25,107 bases of DNA from Candidatus Bathyarchaeota archaeon. GTDB lineage: Archaea; Thermoproteota; Bathyarchaeia; TCS64; B23. A program made the translations under genes and the position numbers. The stretch spans positions 1-25,107 of the forward strand of contig JAPDJB010000020.1 of the NCBI GenBank assembly GCA_029259285.1, read 5' to 3'. This document shows positions 7,880 through 13,948 of this stretch, piece after piece (position 1 is the first letter of the stretch; each line of letters begins with the position of its first letter). The notes beneath the pieces were generated by a model, which searched no databases, had not been told where the DNA came from, and saw nothing but the letters and a program-made list of their open reading frames with translations.

Positions 7880-8770
7880 ATGGAGAAGTTGACGATTAAG
7901 GATATACCCCTCGAGGAGTATACGATTACCCCTGGAAGCGCCTGCCAGGGCTGCGGCCCTGCCTTGGCCGCCCGCCTCGTCTTCAAGGCCCTCGGCGACA
8001 AGGTGATTAGACATGGAGTCCCATCCTGCCCAGACTCCGTGACCAGGACTCCCCACACCTTCTCCGTCTTCGAGAGCGCTGGGGCAGCCCTAACAGGGAT
8101 TTCAAGGGCCTTGAAGGTCTTGGGCAGGGATGATGTCCTCGCCGTCGGCTTCATCGGCGACGGCGGCACCTATGACATCGGCTTCCAAGCCCTCTCGGCG
8201 GCCGCTGAGAGGAATGAGGACATCCTGTGGTTCTGTAAGAATAATGAGGCCTACATGAATACGGGTATACAGCGTAGCAGCGCCACCCCCCTCTATGCGT
8301 GGACGACTACGACGCAGGTTGGGCCGAGGGGGCGTGGGAAGGAGACTCCGAGGAAGAATCTGCCCTTCATCGTCGCGGCGCATCATGTCCCCTACGTCGC
8401 CACGGCCTCCATAGCCTTTCCAACAGACCTTATAGGGAAGGTGCTGCATGCGAAGAGGTTGAGGGGATTCAGATTCATCGATATTCTCTGCCCCTGCCCG
8501 ACGGGGTGGCGCTTCGATCCGAGTAGAACAATAGAGGTGGCACGGCTGGCCGTCCAAACTGGAATGTGGGCCCTCTATGAGATCATCGATGGCAGGGAGT
8601 TCAGGTTGACCTATAAGCCTAAGAAGCTGAAGCCCGTAGAGGAGTATCTAAGGATTCAGGGGCGATTCAGGCATTTGACCGACGGGGAGATCGAGGAGAT
8701 ACAGCGGATGGTCGACGAGAACTGGGAGAGGCTGTTGAAGCTCGACGAGGAGGGGGAGTTCCCTCTCTAA
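7880..8770 (+). CDS. porB: 2-oxoacid (pyruvate):ferredoxin oxidoreductase beta subunit
   Basis: Thiamine-diphosphate-binding subunit, 296 residues. Cluster ligands C22 and C25 (CQGC), C50 (VPSCPDS) and C204/C206 (LCPCPTGW) are all present. The TPP site is GDGGTYDIGFQ (from about residue 93), continuing as NNEAYMNTGIQRSSATP. The YMNTGIQRSSATP variant is the pyruvate type, unlike 2-oxoglutarate, branched-chain or indolepyruvate enzymes, so pyruvate is the likely substrate. ATG 7880 is chosen because a full GGAGGTGA (7868-7875) precedes it; the upstream in-frame ATG 7859 would put that site inside the coding region. The TAA stop interlocks with the TAG of a convergent small membrane gene. Confidence 0.94.
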   Translation: MEKLTIKDIPLEEYTITPGSACQGCGPALAARLVFKALGDKVIRHGVPSCPDSVTRTPHTFSVFESAGAALTGISRALKVLGRDDVLAVGFIGDGGTYDIGFQALSAAAERNEDILWFCKNNEAYMNTGIQRSSATPLYAWTTTTQVGPRGRGKETPRKNLPFIVAAHHVPYVATASIAFPTDLIGKVLHAKRLRGFRFIDILCPCPTGWRFDPSRTIEVARLAVQTGMWALYEIIDGREFRLTYKPKKLKPVEEYLRIQGRFRHLTDGEIEEIQRMVDENWERLLKLDEEGEFPL

Positions 8771-8931
8771 TCTCCCCTCCCGAACTCCACGGTGGCCTTG
8801 ATGAGGACTAGGAAGGTTATCATGGAGATGACGGTGTTCACGATGTCGCTCCTCATCAGGCTCCAGAAGGCGTAGCAGTAGTTGGCTATGGCGCAGAGGT
8901 ATAGGGCCAGCTCCAGGGGTTTCCAGCCCAT
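8767..8931 (-). CDS. Small two-helix membrane protein, 54 residues, unknown function
   Basis: A short ORF filling what would otherwise be a 217-nt gap. It runs from ATG 8931 to a TAG that shares bases with the porB TAA. The protein starts MGWKPLELALYLCAIANYCY and has two hydrophobic segments (about residues 6-26 and 30-49) separated by a short MRSD loop, ending VEFGRGD. Codon choice (AGG, ATA, CTC, GCC, GAG) matches neighbouring genes, which supports coding. The frame is closed by TAA three codons before the ATG, fixing the start. No ribosome-binding site is visible, but a TATA-like element is centred 26 nt upstream, consistent with leaderless transcription. No family recognised; three cysteine/tyrosine-rich positions (C13, Y18, C19) lie in helix 1. 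Confidence 0.66.
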   Translation of the reverse strand: MGWKPLELALYLCAIANYCYAFWSLMRSDIVNTVISMITFLVLIKATVEFGRGD

Positions 8932-8952
8932 CGGGGATGCTTAATAGGAGGT

Positions 8953-8961
8953 CAATATAAC
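8953..8961. promoter_or_regulatory. Shared symmetric TATA box between small membrane gene and deacylase gene
   Basis: CAATATAAC (minus GTTATATTG) is centred 26 nt from the minus-strand ATG 8931 and 31 nt from the plus-strand ATG 8988, in a 56-nt gap. The distances imply leaderless or nearly leaderless mRNAs in both directions. Confidence 0.52.
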
Positions 8962-8987
8962 TCTTCTCCCAGGAGGCTAAACCAGAT

Positions 8988-9485
8988 ATGAGAACCGGAT
9001 CAAGGGGTGATCCACTGCAGGAGTATCTGAGGGAGAGGGGAGTCGAGTATAGGCTGCTGGAGTTTGAGGGGCATACCATGACTGTGGAGGCGGCTGAGAG
9101 GCAGCTCGGCGTAGATAGAGGCCGCATCATAAAGTCCATGTTATACGTCGATGAGCGTGGCAGACCCCTACTGGCGATAGTCACCGGAGACCGATTGGTG
9201 GATGAGGCGAAATTGGCATCGGTCTGCGGCGTTGAGAGGGTGAGGAGGGCGAGGCCGAGGGCTGTGAAGTCGCTGACCGGATACGAGGTCGGCGCCCTAC
9301 CACCCCTGGGCCATAAGAAGCCTATTAGGACGATAATCGACAGCCGAGTGATGAGGCTGGAGAGGGTTTATGGGGGAGGGGGCGCCATAAATAGGCTGCT
9401 GGAGATAAGCCCCAGAGACATAGAGAGGCTGACCCAGGCTGAGGTGGCTGATATATCCAAGCCCCTGGTGAAGGCTGATGCCTAA
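8988..9485 (+). CDS. YbaK/ProX-type aminoacyl-tRNA deacylase
   Basis: Trans-editing domain family that hydrolyses mischarged aminoacyl-tRNAs such as Cys- or Ala-tRNA-Pro. 165 residues, a complete single-domain YbaK fold. Family features: FEGHTMTVEAAERQLGVDRGRIIKSM, with the conserved lysine at K49; a TGYEVGALPPLGH block (97-109); and the glycine loop YGGGGAINRLLEISP (from about 128). No synthetase domain is attached, so it acts as a free-standing editor. The exact misacylated tRNA is not readable. It overlaps the next gene by 8 nt, so the two are probably co-translated. An AGGAGG lies 9 nt before the start, as an alternative to leaderless initiation. Confidence 0.88.
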   Translation: MRTGSRGDPLQEYLRERGVEYRLLEFEGHTMTVEAAERQLGVDRGRIIKSMLYVDERGRPLLAIVTGDRLVDEAKLASVCGVERVRRARPRAVKSLTGYEVGALPPLGHKKPIRTIIDSRVMRLERVYGGGGAINRLLEISPRDIERLTQAEVADISKPLVKADA

Positions 9486-10125
9486 GGTCATAGACCTCGG
9501 GGAGAGGAGCTCCAAGCTACGTGGGGTCCACCTCATCATAGGGGAGGGCCTATGCAGTAACATCTACGTCATCGGCGTTGAGGAGGCCGTGCTCATCGAT
9601 GCAGGCGTCGGCAACAGACTCAACCCCATCTGGCCCCAATTGGAGGAGATAGGGGTAGAGCCTCGTGGCCTCAGGGGCGTCGTCCTCACCCACGCCCATC
9701 ACGATCACGTTGGAGGAGTCTTCCTCATATTGGAGAGGGCTGACCCCGAGGTCTATATGCATAGATTCGACGCCGGATACGTCGCCACCTATATCAAGGG
9801 GCTTAGAACCGTTGAGGACGGCGACGTCATAGAGACCCCCCTCTGGCCTTTAAAGGTGATCTGGACTCCTGGACATACCCGTGGAAGCATCTGCCTATAC
9901 GTCGAGGATGAGGCCATACTCTTCTCAGGGGACACCGTCTTCCCCTGGGGCTACTATGGACGCTACGACGGTGAGACCGGAAGCTACAGCGACATCGTTG
10001 AATCGTTGAGGAGGTTGAAGGAGCTTGAGGTGGAGCTTCTACTCCCAGGGCATGGAGGCCCAATATATAGGGATGCCCATAGACACATCGAGTTGGCCTA
10101 CCGGAATGTGGTTTCAAAGCCTTAA
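9478..10125 (+). CDS. Metallo-beta-lactamase-fold hydrolase (glyoxalase II-like)
   Basis: A 215-residue binuclear-metal hydrolase. Ligands: H72, H74, D76 and H77 (THAHHDHVGG), H133 (PGHTRGSICLY), D152 (SGDTVF) and H192 (LPGHGGP). The PGHTRGS and SGDTVF spacing is that of the glyoxalase II / COG0491 group rather than RNase or beta-CASP members, and no extra domain is present. The substrate is probably a thioester or other small ester; hydroxyacylglutathione itself is unlikely in an archaeon. It overlaps the deacylase gene by 8 nt and is followed 34 nt later by a threonine aldolase gene in the same direction. A joint role in clearing acetaldehyde or amino-acid by-products is speculative. Confidence 0.9.
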   Translation: MPKVIDLGERSSKLRGVHLIIGEGLCSNIYVIGVEEAVLIDAGVGNRLNPIWPQLEEIGVEPRGLRGVVLTHAHHDHVGGVFLILERADPEVYMHRFDAGYVATYIKGLRTVEDGDVIETPLWPLKVIWTPGHTRGSICLYVEDEAILFSGDTVFPWGYYGRYDGETGSYSDIVESLRRLKELEVELLLPGHGGPIYRDAHRHIELAYRNVVSKP

Positions 10126-10159
10126 AGCCTCTGAACGCAACAATATCTGTTGACCTGGT

Positions 10160-11209
10160 ATGGTTGAGAAGAACCTCGACTTTAGAAGCGACACCGTAAC
10201 GCTTCCCACCCCTGAGATGAGGGAGGCGATGGCCAAGGCTGAGCTTGGGGACGACGTCTATGGGGAAGACCCGACGGTGAATGAGCTGGAACGCCTCGTA
10301 GCGAGGATGCTTGGTAAAGAGGCTGCGCTACTGGTGACGAGTGGAACCCAGGGAAACCTCGTCAGCGTCCTCGCCCACACAAGGCGGGGCGATGAGATAA
10401 TCCTCGAAGCCGAGAGCCACATCTACCTCAACGAGGTTGGGGGATACGCCGTCATAGGGGGGTTGACGGCCAGACCTGTGAAAGGCGAGATGGGGTGGAT
10501 GAGGCCTGAGGACATAGAGGCAGCCATAAGGCCTCCGAACATCCATTATCCCCGAACCGGCCTCATCTGCGTCGAGAACACCCATAACAGGGCCGGCGGG
10601 ATTCCGCTGACCCCTGAGCAGCTGGAGGCCGACTGGGAGGTTGCTAAGAGGCATGGCCTACCGGTTCACATGGATGGGGCGAGGATCTTCAACGCCGCCG
10701 TCGCCCTGAGAGTCGATGTGAAGGAGCTGGCCCGCTATGCCGACTCGGTGATGTTCTGCCTCTCCAAGGGCCTCTGCGCCCCCGTCGGCTCACTGGTCGT
10801 CGGCTCCGAGGAGTTCATCGAGAGGGCTAGGAAATACCGGAAGATGCTGGGCGGCGGCATGAGGCAGGCCGGCATCATAGCTGCCCCAGGCATCATCGCC
10901 CTGACGAAGATGGTGGATCGCCTAGAGGAGGATCATGAAAACGCCAGGCTCCTCGCCGAGGGTCTGAGGGATCTGGGGATAAAGATTTTACACCCCGTTA
11001 TGACGAATATGGTCTACATCGATGTCTCACCCATAGGCTGGACAGGTGAGGATTGGAGGAGGGCCTGTGAACAGCTCGGCTGGAGGAGCTTTGGATGGCC
11101 CCACTCACCCATCGTTAGACTCGTCACCCATTATGGCATAGAGCGGGAGGACATCGAGTCCTTCCTCGAAGGCCTTAAGAGGCTGATAAAGAGGTGTAGA
11201 GCATCATAA
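10160..11209 (+). CDS. ltaE: Low-specificity L-threonine aldolase
   Basis: PLP enzyme cleaving L-threonine or L-allo-threonine to glycine and acetaldehyde. 349 residues, standard for the beta-eliminating lyase fold. Recognisable blocks: FRSDTVTLPTPEMREAM and GDDVYGEDPTVNELE at the N-terminus; TSGTQGN (60-66); H87 stacking on PLP (ESHIY); D172 in HMDGARIFNAA; and the Schiff-base lysine K203 in FCLSKGLCAPVGS, followed by the R-K-x-LGGGMRQAG block. All catalytic elements are intact. ATG 10160 lies 34 nt after the hydrolase gene with no strong ribosome-binding site, so it may have its own promoter or be read from the upstream transcript. Confidence 0.95.
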   Translation: MVEKNLDFRSDTVTLPTPEMREAMAKAELGDDVYGEDPTVNELERLVARMLGKEAALLVTSGTQGNLVSVLAHTRRGDEIILEAESHIYLNEVGGYAVIGGLTARPVKGEMGWMRPEDIEAAIRPPNIHYPRTGLICVENTHNRAGGIPLTPEQLEADWEVAKRHGLPVHMDGARIFNAAVALRVDVKELARYADSVMFCLSKGLCAPVGSLVVGSEEFIERARKYRKMLGGGMRQAGIIAAPGIIALTKMVDRLEEDHENARLLAEGLRDLGIKILHPVMTNMVYIDVSPIGWTGEDWRRACEQLGWRSFGWPHSPIVRLVTHYGIEREDIESFLEGLKRLIKRCRAS

Positions 11210-11341
11210 GTTTCCCATCGAGGATTCGACGAGGCGGGAACCCTCCTCCTCACATCCTCGGAGCCTCGTAGGGGAAGGCTAGCCTCATAGTTGAGACAAT
11301 CATGGAGGCAAACCTAATTGGACGTAGATGTAGACACTGAA

Positions 11342-11367
11342 TCCTCCGCCAGCGGGATGGCGGAGGA
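11342..11367. repeat. 9-bp perfect inverted repeat in intergenic region
   Basis: TCCTCCGCC, loop AGCGGGAT, GGCGGAGGA. This is the most stable hairpin in the non-coding part of the window. There is no T-run after it, so it does not look like an intrinsic terminator; operator or RNA stem are both possible. Confidence 0.6.
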
Positions 11368-11415
11368 GTGGAATGGAAGCCTCCATGAGGCTTTGATGGA
11401 GAAACCTAAAAGAGG

Positions 11416-11422
11416 CTTAAAT
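11416..11422 (+). promoter_or_regulatory. Candidate TATA box of the ATP-grasp ligase gene
   Basis: CTTAAAT is centred about 24 nt before the TTG start at 11443. There is no ribosome-binding site between them, pointing to a leaderless mRNA. Confidence 0.4.
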
Positions 11423-11442
11423 GTAGGTATGGACGAGGAATC

Positions 11443-12339
11443 TTGAGGCTCCTCGTCCTCTACGGCAAATATCCCAGCCCAAACAGCCTGGAGCTGGTGG
11501 AGGCAGCTGAGAGGCGGGGCCATGAGGTTCTCAGTGGAAGCATCATCGACGTCTCATCGCATATATCCAGTAGAGGCTCCAGATTCTGGCTTCGAGACAT
11601 AGAGATCACGGATTACGACGTCTGCCTCCTAAGAAGCTTCGGCCCTGGAAGCTGCTCCCAGCTAACTAGGAGGATCAGCCTCATGGAGCATATGGAGCTC
11701 ACGGGCATCAGGGTTGTAAACCCCTGCTACCCCTTCCGTAGGGCGAGGGATAAGTATGCGACGCAGTATATCCTCGCAAAGGCGGGTCTTCCGATAGCTG
11801 AGACCTATATCACTGAGGATCTCGGCGCAGCCTATCGATGGGCTGAGAAGCTGGGAACCTGCATCTATAAGCCCATCCTCGGCCATATGGGTCGAGGCTC
11901 CATGATGTTTGAGAATCCCGATATGGCCTACAACGCCCTCAAGAGCCTAACCAGAATCGGTGAGCCTCTCCTCCTCCAGGAGTATCTACGTAAGCCTGGG
12001 CGGGATATAAGGGTCTTCGTCGTAGGCGATGAGGTTGTGGGGGCAGCCTATAAGTATGGGCCTCCAGGGAGCTGGAAGACGAATGTGGCTCAGGGAGGTC
12101 GAATGGTGGCTGGGGAGATACCGGAGGAGATATTGGAGCTAGGCGTAAGGGCCGTGAAGGCGCTGGGCCTGGACTACGCCGGCGTCGACATCGCCGAGTC
12201 GGAGCGTGGCCCAGTCATCTTGGAGGTGAATGGCGCCCCTGGATGGCAGGCTTTGAAGCAGGCGACGGGCGTCGACATCGCTGGGAAGATCGTCGAATAT
12301 GTGGAGGGCTTAGCTTCATGGGTTCGAGGGTTGGGGTGA
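11443..12339 (+). CDS. RimK-family ATP-grasp alpha-L-glutamate ligase (MptN/CofF-like)
   Basis: ATP-dependent amide-bond ligase that adds an amino acid, usually glutamate, to a carboxylate. 298 residues. N-terminal pre-ATP-grasp domain with VLYGKYPSPNSLELVEAAERRG and DVCLLRSFGPGS. The ATP-grasp core has RARDKYATQYILAKAGLPIAETY, the CIYKPILGHMGRGSMMF phosphate loop, LLQEYLRKPGRDIRVFVVGDEV, and the metal-binding ILEVNGAPGWQALKQATGVDIA. That last block resembles MptN (tetrahydromethanopterin:glutamate ligase) and CofF (coenzyme F420:glutamate ligase) more than LysX or bacterial RimK; I cannot separate the two. The start is TTG 11443: an in-frame TAA at 11419 leaves no earlier start. Overlaps the next gene by 4 or 22 nt depending on that start. 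Confidence 0.87.
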   Translation: MRLLVLYGKYPSPNSLELVEAAERRGHEVLSGSIIDVSSHISSRGSRFWLRDIEITDYDVCLLRSFGPGSCSQLTRRISLMEHMELTGIRVVNPCYPFRRARDKYATQYILAKAGLPIAETYITEDLGAAYRWAEKLGTCIYKPILGHMGRGSMMFENPDMAYNALKSLTRIGEPLLLQEYLRKPGRDIRVFVVGDEVVGAAYKYGPPGSWKTNVAQGGRMVAGEIPEEILELGVRAVKALGLDYAGVDIAESERGPVILEVNGAPGWQALKQATGVDIAGKIVEYVEGLASWVRGLG

Positions 12340-12683
12340 GGATAAGGCTTCACGGCGTCGGGGAGGCCGTTGGGGAGCTGATCAAGGTTTTGGCGCCCCT
12401 AACCGTTGAAGCCCTATTGAGGAGACTCCCCATAGAGGGCCGCGCCCATCTGGTGGATGGGGGTATCGCCATCCTCATCGGGTTGGGGAGGGGGGAGGAG
12501 AAGGCGGTGAGAGATGTCGAAGCTGGAGCCATGGCTTACTGGCCGATGGAGGACTCCCTCTGCCTCTATCACAGCCCAGCTAGGCCCTATACACCAGTCA
12601 ATCGGGTTGGTAGGATCACCGAGGGCTTGGAACTCCTGAAGAAGGTGCGGAGTGGATGTAGGATCCGGATCGATAGGGCTTAG
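12318..12683 (+). CDS. Cyclophilin-like fold protein (TM1367/DUF369 type)
   Basis: A 121-residue protein of the cyclophilin-like family that lacks a shown enzymatic role. Family features: short N-terminal strand, LLRRLPIEGRAHLVDGGIAI, the block VEAGAMAYWPMEDSLCLY, and SPARPYTPVNRVGRITEG, which closely follows the archaeal/Thermotoga pattern (GDIGYWPPGxxLCIFFG, P-x-SPVNVIGRI). Two starts: ATG 12318, with GGAGG about 10 nt upstream, or GTG 12336, which would form a GTGA overlap with the ligase stop. Family alignment starting MRIRL favours the second slightly. Either way it is coupled to the ligase gene. It ends 15 nt before the convergent eS25 stop. Confidence 0.8.
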   Translation: MGSRVGVRIRLHGVGEAVGELIKVLAPLTVEALLRRLPIEGRAHLVDGGIAILIGLGRGEEKAVRDVEAGAMAYWPMEDSLCLYHSPARPYTPVNRVGRITEGLELLKKVRSGCRIRIDRA

Positions 12684-12698
12684 CCGTATCCTGACACT

Positions 12699-13007
12699 CT
12701 ACCCCTGCAGTCTGTAGATTATGAGGTCGTGACTCTTGTCCACCAGCTCTACGACTCCCTTCTCCCTCAGCTCCTCTAGGAATCTCTTCGCCACGCTCAC
12801 TCTGAGGTTAAGTCTATCCGCGAAGCTCTGAGGCGTTATGGCCCTCATCCTCTTCAGGAGGTCTAGGAGTTCATCCTCCTCGAATTCAGGTATCTCTATG
12901 CTCCCCACCCGCTTCTCCAGCTTCCTATCCTCCCTCTTCCCCCTAGCCCTCCTCTCGCGGAGGAGCTGCTGCTTCTCCATCTGGCTGAGACTCTTCTTCT
13001 CAGGCAT
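12699..13007 (-). CDS. rps25e: Small ribosomal subunit protein eS25
   Basis: Ribosomal protein of the 30S subunit shared with eukaryotes. 102 residues: a basic, lysine/arginine-rich N-terminal tail (EKKSLSQMEKQQLLRERRARGKR), then a winged-helix domain with AITPQSFADRLNLRVSVAKRFLEELREKG followed by VVELVDKSHDLIIY, the diagnostic eS25 blocks. eS25 is found in Thermoproteota/TACK and Asgard archaea but not in Euryarchaeota, so it is useful for placing the organism. A strong GGGGAGGGG site ends 2-3 nt before ATG 13007, and the divergent promoter element lies 37 nt upstream. Confidence 0.9.
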   Translation of the reverse strand: MPEKKSLSQMEKQQLLRERRARGKREDRKLEKRVGSIEIPEFEEDELLDLLKRMRAITPQSFADRLNLRVSVAKRFLEELREKGVVELVDKSHDLIIYRLQG

Positions 13008-13038
13008 TTCCCCTCCCCGATCACTTTAAGAGGGGTAA

Positions 13039-13047
13039 GATAAATTT
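13039..13047. promoter_or_regulatory. Shared symmetric TATA box between eS25 and UPF0282 genes
   Basis: GATAAATTT (minus AAATTTATC) lies in a 59-nt gap. Its centre is about 37 nt from the eS25 ATG and 23 nt from the UPF0282 GTG. The expected leaders are about 11 nt, holding the ribosome-binding site, for eS25 and about zero for UPF0282. Confidence 0.52.
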
Positions 13048-13066
13048 GAATCGTCGCCTGCCATAG

Positions 13067-13948
13067 GTGTTCAAGTTGGGTCTAGGGATCAAGCCTCTCG
13101 CCTCCGACAGCCTGGGGGTGAGAAGCCTAGCCACCTATATAGATGCGGGGGAGATAGGCATCCTCATAGATCCAGCCACCGCCCTCGCCCCAGATCGATA
13201 TGGATTGCCGCCTCATCCCCTTGAGGTGGAGGCGAGGAGGAGGCTTTGGAGCGGCATAAAGGCGAAGGCTCGGGAGGCCGAGATCCTCATCGTCACCCAC
13301 TATCACTACGACCATATAGACCCAGAGGAGCTTGGAATCTACGCCGATAAGACGGTTCTCATAAAGCATCCTAGGAGGCTCATCAACGCTAATCAGCGGA
13401 GGAGAGCCGCCTCCATAATCCCAAGGCTGAGGGAGCTAGCCCTAGAGCTTCTATACGCCGATGGGAGGAGCTTCGACTTCGGGGATCTAGAGATCAGATT
13501 CTCCAACCCCGTCCCCCATGGAGCCGACGCCAGGAGGGGCTACGTCCTAGAGGTCTCGATAAGGGGTGACGACATCTTCCTCTACACCTCCGATGTCCAA
13601 GGCCCCCTCCTCGAGGAGCATGTGGAGTTCATCCTCGGTGAGAGGCCTGAGATAATCTTCATCGACGGCCCCACCACCTATATAGAGCATCCGAGGATGG
13701 AGATCGAGCTTCAGTGGGCCTCTAAGAATCTGAGGAGGATCTTGGAGGAGGTGGAGCCTGAGAGACTCGTCCTCGATCACCACTTGACGAGGGATCTAGG
13801 GTATAGGGATCGACTCTCCGAGGTCTATACGCTTGGGGAGGAGCTTGGCATCAGGGTGGAGTCAGCCGCCGAGTATCTAGGCCTAGAGCCGAATCTACTG
13901 GAGGCTAGGAGGAGGGAGCTGTATGGAGAGGCTGCGGAGGAGGCTTGA
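13067..13948 (+). CDS. UPF0282 family metallo-beta-lactamase-fold protein
   Basis: Archaeal conserved protein of unknown function with a metallo-hydrolase core, 293 residues. The family opening is clear: KPLASDSLGVRSLATYID, then ILIDPATALAPDRYGLPPHPLE. Metal motif THYHYDHIDP (H78, H80, D82, H83), then SNPVPHGADARRGYVLEV, TSDVQGPLLEEH (acidic ligand), IIFIDGPTTYIE, and LVLDHHLTRDLGYRD near the C-terminus. GTG at 13067 is used; the family N-terminus begins within a few residues of it. No ribosome-binding site is seen, and the promoter spacing suggests a leaderless mRNA. The 3' end overlaps the coiled-coil gene by 26 nt, indicating translational coupling. Confidence 0.9.
   Translation: MFKLGLGIKPLASDSLGVRSLATYIDAGEIGILIDPATALAPDRYGLPPHPLEVEARRRLWSGIKAKAREAEILIVTHYHYDHIDPEELGIYADKTVLIKHPRRLINANQRRRAASIIPRLRELALELLYADGRSFDFGDLEIRFSNPVPHGADARRGYVLEVSIRGDDIFLYTSDVQGPLLEEHVEFILGERPEIIFIDGPTTYIEHPRMEIELQWASKNLRRILEEVEPERLVLDHHLTRDLGYRDRLSEVYTLGEELGIRVESAAEYLGLEPNLLEARRRELYGEAAEEA

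Larger units (their letters stand above)
11210..11442. other. 233-nt intergenic region with several strong inverted repeats
   Basis: No ORF over 20 codons in the gap itself. Structures in order: an imperfect stem whose outer CGAGGAT (11219-11225) pairs with ATCCTCG (11254-11260) and whose inner GAGG pairs with CCTC (11231-11234 with 11245-11248); a 9-bp perfect stem TCCTCCGCC/GGCGGAGGA (11342-11350 with 11359-11367, 8-nt loop); and a 7-bp stem AAGCCTC/GAGGCTT (11377-11383 with 11387-11393, 3-nt loop). A TATA-like CTTAAAT (11416-11422) precedes the ligase gene. The region could combine the aldolase 3' end with a small non-coding RNA. Confidence 0.55.

Noticed and set aside
11342..11393. Intrinsic terminator after threonine aldolase
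   Set aside because: No T-rich tract follows either hairpin, and archaeal termination relies mainly on T-runs rather than stems.
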